11,150 nucleotides of DNA from DATDRS01 sp035291605. GTDB lineage: Bacteria > Chloroflexota > Anaerolineae > Anaerolineales > UBA6663. Shown here piece after piece: positions 1 through 5,885 of the stretch. Position 1 is the first letter of the stretch; every line of letters starts with the position of its first letter. The notes below the pieces were generated by a model. That model saw only the letters and a list, made by a program, of their open reading frames with translations, searched no databases and was not told where the DNA came from. The stretch spans positions 1 through 11,150 of the forward strand of contig DATDRS010000382.1 in the NCBI GenBank assembly GCA_035291605.1. Reading direction: 5' to 3'. The translations under genes were made by a program, and so were the position numbers.

Positions 1-656
1 AGGCGCTCGAGGCGCAGGCGGTTGGCGAGGAAGCAGAAGTACAGCACGGTGAACGTGAAGAGCGAGAAGAAAAAGACGAGGCGCATCGGCGAGGTCATGT
101 CGAAGCCGCCCTCCGCCGTGGGCGAGCTGCTGCCGATGACGACCGGATGGATGGTGCGCCACCAGCGGATGGAGAAGAACGTAATAGGCACGCTGATGAA
201 GCCGACGATGCCGTACACTGCGGCGAACCGCGCCCGCCGGTCGGGGTCCTCCATCCCCTGCCGGAGCATCATGTAAGCGACGTAAATCAACGCAAGGATG
301 GTGTACGTCGTCAGGCGTGGGTCCCACGTCCACCACGTGTTCCAGGCCGGCCGCGCCCAGATGGAGCCGGAGACGATCGTCATGACGGTGAAGACCAGGC
401 CGATCTCCACAGAGGCATAGCCCACCCTATCCCACCCGCGGCTGCCGGTGCGCAGGTAAGCGATGCCCGCGACGAGCGTGACCAGGAAGGCGAGGAAGCC
501 CACCCACGCCGAGGGGACGTGGAAGTAGAAAATGCGCTGCACGTCGCCCATCACGCGTTCGCGCGGGGCGTAGAAGAACACCAGCGCCGTAGCGATCACC
601 AGCAAAACAATGGTCAGGACGTTCAAGATTTGTAGATTGCGGCTTGCTTTCTCCAT
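1..656 (-). CDS. ccmC: CcmC, heme exporter/heme-handling membrane protein (3' end beyond window)
   Basis: Integral membrane protein of the heme-handling (WWD) family; in System I it binds heme with CcmD and the CcmAB ATPase and loads it onto CcmE at the outer face of the membrane. 218 codons are visible and run off the left edge without a stop, so roughly the last tenth of a typical 240-250 residue protein is missing. The tryptophan-rich motif is at residues 105-113 (WNTWWTWDP). The two expected axial heme histidines are H46 (in FHVPSAW) and H170 (in TIHP), 124 residues apart, the same spacing as H60 and H184 of E. coli CcmC. Hydrophobic segments lie near 11-30, 48-68, 83-100, 117-133, 145-162 and 192-212. 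The ATG at 656 is preceded by GGAGGAG about 8 nt upstream, inside the end of ccmB; the gap to the ccmB stop is 5 nt, so translation is probably coupled. ccmD, if present, would lie downstream and outside the window. Confidence 0.95.
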   Translation of the reverse strand, partial: MEKASRNLQILNVLTIVLLVIATALVFFYAPRERVMGDVQRIFYFHVPSAWVGFLAFLVTLVAGIAYLRTGSRGWDRVGYASVEIGLVFTVMTIVSGSIWARPAWNTWWTWDPRLTTYTILALIYVAYMMLRQGMEDPDRRARFAAVYGIVGFISVPITFFSIRWWRTIHPVVIGSSSPTAEGGFDMTSPMRLVFFFSLFTFTVLYFCFLANRLRLER

Positions 657-661
657 GAGTT

Positions 662-1447
662 TTACTCCTCCACGACGTAGTCGAAGACCATGTAGGCGAC
701 GGCGACGAAGATCACGTCGTAGCCGATGAGCAGGTTGAACCACGGGCTGATTTCTTCCCAGGCCGCCGCGACCAGGATGGCGCTGCTGGCGCGCACGGCG
801 GCGACCAGCACCGGCACGGCCACCGGGAACAGCAGGATGGGCAGCATCACGTCGCGCGCGCGGCTGTGCACCGCCATCGAGGCCAGCAGGGTTCCCACAG
901 AGGCGTACCCCACCGTCCCCAGCAGGACGACCACCAGCATCAGCGGCTTGATCAGCGGCAGGTTGAACAGGATGCTGAACACGGGCAGGATGACGGCCTG
1001 CACCAGCAGCATGAACAGCAGGTTGCCCAGCGCCTTGCCGAAGTACAACGCGCTCCGGTCCACTGGGGCGAGCAGCAGGCCGTCGAGCGAGCCGCGGTCC
1101 TTCTCCATCGAGAGGCTGCGGTTGAGGCCCAGCGTCCCCGCGAAAATCGCCGTCACCCACAGCACGCCCGCCGCCACGTTCTCGCGCGCGGCCCGGTCAA
1201 GCTCCAGCGCGAAGTTGAAGATCAGCACGACGAGCAGCGAGAAGACCAGCATCGAACTGAGCAGTTCTTTGCTCCGCAGTTCGGCGGTGAAGTCTTTCCA
1301 GAGCACCGCGCCCACCGTGCGCCAGTAATCAGTAAACAGTAGCCAGTAGTCAGATAGGCTCTGCTTACGCGGTGCGATATTCGCAACATCAGGCTCTGTC
1401 TGGCTACTGGCTACTGACATCTGGCTACTGCCTGACCATTTCATCAT
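662..1447 (-). CDS. ccmB: CcmB, heme exporter ABC permease subunit
   Basis: Membrane permease partner of CcmA. The conserved part begins around WRTVGAVLWKDFTAELRS and has about six hydrophobic segments. Family hallmarks include the KDFTAELRSKELLSSM stretch, the cytoplasmic MEKDRGSLDGLLLAPVDRSALYFGK loop region and a C-terminal FNLLIGYDVIF helix. CcmB is usually about 220 residues; this reading gives 261, because the first ~35 codons run through an inverted repeat (1337-1430) lying at the ccmA/ccmB junction. The start is uncertain. ATG 1447, chosen here, lies inside ccmA about 13 nt after an AGGGGAG; ATG 1420 lies 4 nt after the ccmA stop but has no Shine-Dalgarno; TTG 1459 is too close to the AGGGGAG. 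The N-terminal residues made from the repeat are probably not functional. The stop lies 5 nt before ccmC. Confidence 0.93.
   Translation of the reverse strand: MMKWSGSSQMSVASSQTEPDVANIAPRKQSLSDYWLLFTDYWRTVGAVLWKDFTAELRSKELLSSMLVFSLLVVLIFNFALELDRAARENVAAGVLWVTAIFAGTLGLNRSLSMEKDRGSLDGLLLAPVDRSALYFGKALGNLLFMLLVQAVILPVFSILFNLPLIKPLMLVVVLLGTVGYASVGTLLASMAVHSRARDVMLPILLFPVAVPVLVAAVRASSAILVAAAWEEISPWFNLLIGYDVIFVAVAYMVFDYVVEE
1337..1430. repeat. Inverted repeat of the CAGTAGCCAG type at the ccmA/ccmB junction
   Basis: Two 21-nt arms, 1337-1357 and 1396-1416, are inverted copies of each other with two mismatches; both are built from the unit CAGTAGCCAGTAG. A further copy of CTGGCTACTG follows at 1421-1430 and a degenerate unit (CAGTAATCAG) precedes at 1323-1332. 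The octamer aggctctg occurs next to both arms (1356-1363 and 1391-1398). The element supplies the TAG stop of ccmA (1425-1427) and is translated in frame as the N-terminus of the ccmB reading frame. It looks like a small non-coding repeat that landed at the junction rather than original coding sequence. Similar CAGTAGCCAG-type arrays are, from memory, common in Chloroflexota intergenic DNA; this was not checked. Confidence 0.8.
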
Positions 1448-2129
1448 AAACGCGCGCAAACTCCCCTAATTCCACCTCCCGCGCCTTCGCCGAAAAGGCG
1501 ACGACGCCGCGCGAGAGGATGAGCACCCGGTCGGCGACGGCCAGGCCGCGCGCCAGGTCGTGCGTGGTCATCAGCACCGTGCGGCCCCGGGCCGCCACCT
1601 CGCGCAGGACCCCGTCGAGCATTGCCGAGGCGTCTTGGTCGAGGCCGGTGTACGGCTCGTCGAACAACATCACCTCGGGATCGTGCAGCACCGCGCGGCC
1701 GATGGCGAGGCGCTGCTGCATGCCGCGCGAAAAAGTGCGCGCCAGGTCGCGCCGCCGCGCGGAGAGGCCTACCTGCCTCAGCACTTCGGCGATGCGTTTC
1801 CCGGGGCTCGGCACGCCGTACATCCGGGCGTAGAAGCGCAAATTTTCCTCGGCCGTCAAATCGCCATAGATTAAGGTGTGATGGGAGACTACGCCCAAGC
1901 GCCGCCGGACCTCGCCCGCCCCGGCCGGCAGCGGAAACCCGGCCACGGCGGCGCGCCCGAACGACGGCTTGGACAGCGTGGCGAGGATGCGCAGGAGGGT
2001 GGTCTTGCCTGCCCCGTTGGGACCGAACAGGACCACAAACTCGCCGGGAGCCACGTCGAGGTCAACGCCGCGGAGAACCGGCTTGAGGCCGAAATTTTTA
2101 GTGAGCGCGCGGGTTTCAATCACTCCCAC
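1425..2129 (-). CDS. ccmA: CcmA, heme exporter ABC ATPase
   Basis: Cytoplasmic ATPase of the CcmABCD complex; ATP hydrolysis releases holo-CcmE for heme delivery. The 234-residue length is slightly above the usual ~205-230. Walker A is GPNGAGKT (36-43), the signature loop is FSRGMQQRLAIGRA (133-146), Walker B with catalytic Glu is VMLFDEP (153-159, E158), the D-loop is GLD (162-164), and the switch histidine is H190 (TTHD). The Q-loop region reads VVSHHTLIYGDLTAEENL, so a His stands where many ABC ATPases have Gln; the rest matches CcmA well. The start is GTG at 2129, overlapping the end of the upstream cytochrome gene by 10 nt, with GAGG about 11 nt upstream; GTG 2123 is an alternative. The stop codon comes from a repeat at the ccmB junction, and the last two residues (RQ) are encoded by that repeat. 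Confidence 0.95.
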   Translation of the reverse strand: MGVIETRALTKNFGLKPVLRGVDLDVAPGEFVVLFGPNGAGKTTLLRILATLSKPSFGRAAVAGFPLPAGAGEVRRRLGVVSHHTLIYGDLTAEENLRFYARMYGVPSPGKRIAEVLRQVGLSARRRDLARTFSRGMQQRLAIGRAVLHDPEVMLFDEPYTGLDQDASAMLDGVLREVAARGRTVLMTTHDLARGLAVADRVLILSRGVVAFSAKAREVELGEFARVYDEMVRQ

Positions 2130-4039
2130 ACCTTCATCAACCTCGCCTTCAGCCGTCGGCGCTCTTTCTCGTATTCGCGCTCGTCCAGGTTGCCGGCTTC
2201 AAACTCGTCGTCCAGTTCGGCGACGGCTTGCAGCAGTTCCTCCTTGCTCATGGTCACATCGGCGTCTACCTGGCTGCGCCGGTACCACCAGACCCCCGCG
2301 CCTAACAGGACGAGGGCCACCGCGCCAATGCCCACGGCCAGATTCGTCGTCTCCCCTACGACCACGCCGGCCGGGGCCGCGGCCGAGCCGGGCCGGCCGG
2401 ACATCTCAAAAGCCAGCACGTCGCCCGCCGCCAAATTCTGGCGGGTGAAACTCTGGAAGGGGCTCCCCTCAAACTCTTGTTGTCCCTCGTACGTGAGCCC
2501 GTCGCCGCTCAATTTCACGTCGACGTCGGAAACCAGCAGATTCGCCGCGTCAACCGGATAGAGCGTCTCCTGTTCAAACTTGAATTTGCTGCCGTACGGC
2601 AAGGAGTAAGATACCAGGAACTGCGCCGTGCCTGAGCCCGGGGCGACCGGCAGGGTGTCGGCCAACCCGTTGGGCGTGCGGAAATAGTCCTGGCCTTCCG
2701 TTTCGTCTCTCACGGCGACGCCGGCGGCCTCCGGCGGCAGCACCAGCTCAAAGGTTTTGCCGCCGTCGGAGGCGGCAATCGTCTTGTCGCCGAGGTTCGA
2801 GAGGATGTACAGCTGCCCGATCGTGACCTCCTCCGCGCTTGCGAAATCCACAAACATGTGCAGGCGGTCAACGCGCAGGCTCGAGGCGTCGGCGGTCGTC
2901 TCGTAGACGTGCACCGGCATCTCCAGCGCAGCCTGCCCGGCCTCAAAGGCGGCCACGTCCGAGCTGTAGGTCACGCCGCCATATTGGGTCGTCAGCAGGA
3001 ACTGGCGGCCAGCCTTGTAGGGAACGGCCTCGAATTGAAACGCGCCATCGGCCTGGCTCGTGACCGTCAACGTCGCGGCGAGGCCGAATCTTCCTCCGGC
3101 GGCGTCGAAGCCGTGCAGAGTCACCTCCAGGCCGGCGGGCACGGCTCCGCCGCCCGTGCCATTGACGATGAGGCCCCGCACCGCGCCGATCTGTTCAGGC
3201 GCGGGCGCGCCCGGCGCGGCATAGTCGTACGAGAATGCGCGCACGTAATCCCCTACCGCCCGGCGCTCGGTTTCGGTCAGCGTGTCAAACGAATGCGTTG
3301 CGTCGGACAGCGCGCTCAATAAATCCGTCTGGCCGAGTTTCGCCATAGAGGCGAGGTCGGTGAAGTCCGGCAGCTTTTGATCCTTAGCCTCCGGTCCGTC
3401 GCCCTGCCCCGTCTCGCCGTGGCACGCCGCGCAGTGGGCTGCATAGAGCGCCTCGCCGGAATCCATCTGTTCCGGCGGCGTGCTCAACGTGTACAGGAAA
3501 GCGATGACATTCCAGCGCTCGGCCTCGGAGAGTTTATTGGCCCAGGGCGGCATGAACTTGTCCAGGCGGCCCTCGGTGATGGTCTTGAACCATGCCGCCG
3601 GCGTCGTCCCCTGCGCGAGATCGGGCTGCGAGAAATCAGGCAGCGGCTCCGTGCGCTCCGCCATCAATTGGATACTGCGCGGCCCGTCCCCTCTGCCCGT
3701 ATCCCCATGGCACTCCGCGCAATGCTCGGCAAAAATCGCCCCGCCTTCCGCCGCCGAGGGACGAGTCGCCGGAAAAACTTTGTTGACATCAACCGGCTCG
3801 ATGGTGGGCAGGGCCAACGGCAGTGGTTCGGCAGCCGGGGCGGAGACGGTCGGCTGGGTGTCCACAGACACCGAGCGTGCGCCGGGGGGCGGGGTCAGGT
3901 CGCCCGCGAGGGAGCAGGCGGAGACGGCAAACAAGAGGCCAAGACCTAAAAGCCCAATCCCAGATCGTCGAAGATCCACGAAGCGGTGCGAAGGAGACAA
4001 AGCCCGAATCTTCAGCTTTAAAGTTTCATCACGACTCAT
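2120..4039 (-). CDS. Di-heme c-type cytochrome lipoprotein with beta domains and C-terminal membrane anchor
   Basis: 639 residues. I do not recognise a named family for the full length. A hydrophobic segment ending in the lipobox AVSAC makes C42 the likely lipidated residue. Two class I-type cytochrome c modules follow: C107-A-E-C-H111, with M163 (FMPPW) as likely sixth ligand, and C203-A-A-C-H207, with no obvious MP-type Met. Residues about 286-380 resemble a carboxypeptidase-regulatory/transthyretin-like beta fold; 388-548 are another beta-rich region. A membrane helix (about 566-586) is followed by WWYRRS, which puts the tail inside. The charged tail (599-639, EELLQAVAELDDEFEAGNLD onward) resembles the cytoplasmic helical segment of CcmI-type proteins. 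The ATG at 4039 shares an ATGA with the stop of the upstream gene; longer upstream starts read Arg-rich shadow sequence. The place in the operon suggests an electron carrier, a thiol/heme redox partner or a scaffold for Ccm, but the function is not known. Both heme sites need Ccm themselves. Confidence 0.85.
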   Translation of the reverse strand: MSRDETLKLKIRALSPSHRFVDLRRSGIGLLGLGLLFAVSACSLAGDLTPPPGARSVSVDTQPTVSAPAAEPLPLALPTIEPVDVNKVFPATRPSAAEGGAIFAEHCAECHGDTGRGDGPRSIQLMAERTEPLPDFSQPDLAQGTTPAAWFKTITEGRLDKFMPPWANKLSEAERWNVIAFLYTLSTPPEQMDSGEALYAAHCAACHGETGQGDGPEAKDQKLPDFTDLASMAKLGQTDLLSALSDATHSFDTLTETERRAVGDYVRAFSYDYAAPGAPAPEQIGAVRGLIVNGTGGGAVPAGLEVTLHGFDAAGGRFGLAATLTVTSQADGAFQFEAVPYKAGRQFLLTTQYGGVTYSSDVAAFEAGQAALEMPVHVYETTADASSLRVDRLHMFVDFASAEEVTIGQLYILSNLGDKTIAASDGGKTFELVLPPEAAGVAVRDETEGQDYFRTPNGLADTLPVAPGSGTAQFLVSYSLPYGSKFKFEQETLYPVDAANLLVSDVDVKLSGDGLTYEGQQEFEGSPFQSFTRQNLAAGDVLAFEMSGRPGSAAAPAGVVVGETTNLAVGIGAVALVLLGAGVWWYRRSQVDADVTMSKEELLQAVAELDDEFEAGNLDEREYEKERRRLKARLMKVWE

Positions 4040-4626
4040 GCGACCGCCTCGGACAGGGAAAGTTTTGCGCCGCAGCCGGCGCAGAACCTGTCGGCAGGGA
4101 GGGCGACGCGGCCGCATTCTGGGCAGGTGGTCGAGAGCGTCACGCCGCACCGGGGGCAGAATTTGTCGGCCGCGCGGGTCGCAGCGCCGCACCGGGGACA
4201 GCTCACCCCTTCGGCGGAGGCGGCCGGGGCGCCGCGGCGCGACGCCACAGCGGCCTCGACGAGGTCATCCAAATCGCCCGCGGAAGCCGCTTTGCGGCGG
4301 GCGCGGATAGCCCGCTCGACCGGATCATCGGCGGTCGGGTTTTGAGCGGAGCCGCCGAGCGCCTCCAACTCTTTGAGCACGGCCACGCCCTCCGCCACGA
4401 GCTGCGCCCGCTGGGGAGCGTAGTCCTCGGCGGTGATCTTGCCCGTGGTGTGGTCGAAATCCAGATCCCGCAGCGCGGCCAGCAGCGCTTCGCGCTGGGC
4501 GACGAGGTGATCGGCTGCGCTGATGTCTTTCTCTTTCAAAGTCTGCTTGTCGATCAGCGGCCGTGCGACGAGGAAGACGACGCCGAGCAACAGCGCGATG
4601 CCGAGGAAGAGGGAACCTAAATCCAT
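4036..4626 (-). CDS. CcmI-like membrane protein with C-terminal double zinc ribbon
   Basis: 196 residues from ATG 4626, which has GGAG 6 nt upstream; ATG 4632 abuts that GGAG and is less likely. One N-terminal membrane helix (about 4-22) is followed by a basic/charged stretch and a helical segment at 45-90 (ALLAALRDLDFDHTTGKITAEDY and on), which resembles the cytoplasmic part of CcmI after its first membrane helix. Instead of a second membrane helix and periplasmic TPR domain, the protein ends in two zinc-ribbon pairs: C143/C146 with C157/C160, and C168/C171 with C182/C185 (CPRCG, FCPRCG, CPECG, FCAGCG). All of this should be cytoplasmic. It sits between ccmG (7-13 nt upstream) and the di-heme cytochrome gene (4-nt ATGA overlap), so it is co-translated with Ccm components. 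A role as CcmI substitute or assembly scaffold is inference; general zinc-ribbon membrane proteins are the alternative. Confidence 0.85.
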   Translation of the reverse strand: MDLGSLFLGIALLLGVVFLVARPLIDKQTLKEKDISAADHLVAQREALLAALRDLDFDHTTGKITAEDYAPQRAQLVAEGVAVLKELEALGGSAQNPTADDPVERAIRARRKAASAGDLDDLVEAAVASRRGAPAASAEGVSCPRCGAATRAADKFCPRCGVTLSTTCPECGRVALPADRFCAGCGAKLSLSEAVA

Positions 4627-4639
4627 GGTCATCTCCAGC

Positions 4640-5209
4640 CTACTTGTTTAACAACGGCTCAATCACCCCCATCAACTCCGACTGATCCAGAAACGGGCCG
4701 ACCTTGACGAAGGCGAGTGTGCCGGTCTTGTCCACAAAGTACGTCTCCGGCACGCCTTTGATGCGGTAGGCTTGTGAGATGGCTGTGCCGAGATCGGGGC
4801 CATTGGGATAGGTGACGTCGAAGCGTTTCATGAAGGCGCGCGCCTCCGTCTCGGTGTCCACGTAATCCACGCCGATGAAGACCACGTCCTTATCTTTGTA
4901 ATGCCGCCAGGCGTTCTCCAGCGCGGGCGCCTCCTGCTCACAGGGGATGCACCACGAAGCCCAGAAGTTGACGACGACGACTTTGCCCCGCAATTCAGAC
5001 AACTTGTAGGGCTGCCCGTCGAACGTGGTGAGGCTGAAGTCCGGGGCCTTCTCGCCCGCGCCCACCGGCCCGGCCGCCAGCGGCCCGTTGCGCCTCATCT
5101 GGAAGGCCACGAGCGCCAGCAGGCTGAGGACGAGCGCAAAGACGAGGATTTGCCCCAGGCGCATTTTGGTTGAAGACGCCGTTTGAGTTTCACTCAGGGT
5201 TTGAGCCAT
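4640..5209 (-). CDS. ccmG: CcmG/ResA-type thioredoxin-fold thiol oxidoreductase
   Basis: Membrane-anchored thioredoxin-like protein that keeps the CXXCH cysteines of apocytochrome c reduced at the outer face of the membrane. 189 residues from ATG 5209. A short cytoplasmic N-terminus is followed by one membrane helix (about 19-36), then the AhpC/TSA-Redoxin type domain: APDFSLTTFDGQ (55-66), active site WASWCIPC (C87, C90) and cis-proline in GVPETYFVD (P154). The acidic residues and the ETYF motif fit the CcmG/ResA/DsbE group. Longer reading from 5254 would pass through an inverted repeat and is rejected; AGGA lies 9 nt before ATG 5209. It follows ccmH after a 96-nt spacer holding a large hairpin and precedes the CcmI-like gene by 7-13 nt. 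Confidence 0.95.
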   Translation of the reverse strand: MAQTLSETQTASSTKMRLGQILVFALVLSLLALVAFQMRRNGPLAAGPVGAGEKAPDFSLTTFDGQPYKLSELRGKVVVVNFWASWCIPCEQEAPALENAWRHYKDKDVVFIGVDYVDTETEARAFMKRFDVTYPNGPDLGTAISQAYRIKGVPETYFVDKTGTLAFVKVGPFLDQSELMGVIEPLLNK

Positions 5210-5225
5210 AGTTTGAAATCCTAAT

Positions 5226-5295
5226 CTCCCAATCCCAAGACAATGTCCTCCCACCCGTTCTCCGAATTTGGAGATGGGACGTTGGGATTGGGGAG
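5226..5295. repeat. Nested inverted repeat between ccmH and ccmG
   Basis: Outer arms CTCCCAATCCCAA (5226-5238) and TTGGGATTGGGGAG (5282-5295) pair except for one extra base. An inner hairpin, TCTCC (5259-5263) with GGAGA (5270-5274) around the loop GAATTT, extends through CCC (5254-5256) and GGG (5276-5278). In the transcript this would form a long stem-loop just before the ccmG ribosome binding site. No T-run follows, so it is not a standard intrinsic terminator. It could be a mobile palindromic repeat, an RNA-processing or stability site, or both. Confidence 0.75.
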
Positions 5296-5305
5296 TTTCG
5301 CCGCG

Positions 5306-5836
5306 TCAGCGGCGGCGTTCTAGTTCTTGTTCCAGCTGCGCGGCGTATTTGTCGGCTGCGGCGGGCGACGGCCCGGCTTCGGCCGGCTCAGGCCCGCCCT
5401 CGGGCGCGCCCGGGGGCGCGGGGCGCGCCCTGGTCATCTGCCGCAGGAAGTACCAGACAGCCACGGCCCCGCCCAGCACGGCGACCGGCGGGATGACCCA
5501 TACCAGGATGTTGATGCCGCGCGTGGAGGGCTGGGCCAGCACGCGCTCGCCGTATTGCTGGGCAAAGTAGTCTAAAATCTGCTGCTCGCTCCACCCGGCC
5601 TCGAGCTTTTCGCGGATGGTCGCGCGCCATTGGATACAGGCCTGGGTGGGGCACACATCCAGCGGCACGTTTTCGCACACCGGGCAAAAGAGTTTCTTCG
5701 CCACGCGGTTCACGTCGTCGTCGTGGACGCAACCCGCCCCCACGCAGACGGGCGTGGCGTCCTGCGCGTCTGCCGTGCGCGCGAGGGGGGCCGCGAGGGC
5801 CAGCAGGATGAGGCAAAACAGAATCTTCTTGAGCAT
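5306..5836 (-). CDS. ccmH: CcmH, apocytochrome thiol oxidoreductase
   Basis: 176 residues from ATG 5836, which gives a clean signal peptide (MLKKILFCLILLALAAPLA, cleavage near AQA/DAQ at 22-25); longer reading from 5872 starts inside a tandem repeat. The CcmH/CycL domain spans about 43-101: LFCPVC (C51, C54) is the redox pair corresponding to RCXXC, followed by WRATIREKLEAGWSEQQILDYF and YGERVL. Extra cysteines occur at C62 and C67 (DVCPTQAC) and at C31 and C36. A membrane helix at about 108-132 anchors the C-terminus. The cytoplasmic tail contains APPGAPEGGP, encoded by one copy of a 30-bp in-frame repeat (5391-5420), and ends in a charged helix (QLEQELERRR). The Shine-Dalgarno is weak (AGGAAG, 10 nt). 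The gene lies 49 nt after ccmF. Confidence 0.94.
   Translation of the reverse strand: MLKKILFCLILLALAAPLARTADAQDATPVCVGAGCVHDDDVNRVAKKLFCPVCENVPLDVCPTQACIQWRATIREKLEAGWSEQQILDYFAQQYGERVLAQPSTRGINILVWVIPPVAVLGGAVAVWYFLRQMTRARPAPPGAPEGGPEPAEAGPSPAAADKYAAQLEQELERRR
5391..5420 (-). repeat. 30-bp in-frame GC-rich repeat, copy 1 (in ccmH)
   Basis: First of three near-identical 30-nt copies in the window (others at 8685-8714 and 8916-8945); this one differs from each of the others at two positions. It contains the hairpin-forming core CGCCCTCGGGCG. Read on the minus strand it encodes APPGAPEGGP, in the cytoplasmic tail of CcmH just after the membrane helix. Confidence 0.8.
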
Positions 5837-5850
5837 GGCTGGAACGCTTC

Positions 5851-5877
5851 CTACGGAATACGCGCTACGCAATACGC
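5851..5877. repeat. Two tandem 13-nt repeats between ccmF and ccmH
   Basis: CTACGGAATACGC (5851-5863) and CTACGCAATACGC (5865-5877) are tandem copies that differ at one base, separated by one base. They fill most of the 49-nt gap between the ccmF stop (5886) and ccmH start (5836). An adjacent small palindrome, GGAACGCTTCC (5841-5851), covers the weak ccmH ribosome binding site. Confidence 0.75.
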
Positions 5878-5885
5878 CTGGCGCT

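Noticed and set aside
1..635. Plus-strand open frames at the left edge
   Set aside because: They are shadows of ccmC, whose WWD motif and heme histidines are plain on the minus strand.
1323..1430. CRISPR-like array at the ccmA/ccmB junction
   Set aside because: The units are about 10 nt, arranged as inverted arms and without unique spacers of constant length; there are no cas genes.
4040..4192. Upstream extension of the di-heme lipoprotein gene to 4192
   Set aside because: It would read the zinc-ribbon coding region out of frame as an Arg/Pro-rich stretch; ATG 4039 gives a normal lipoprotein signal and an ATGA overlap.
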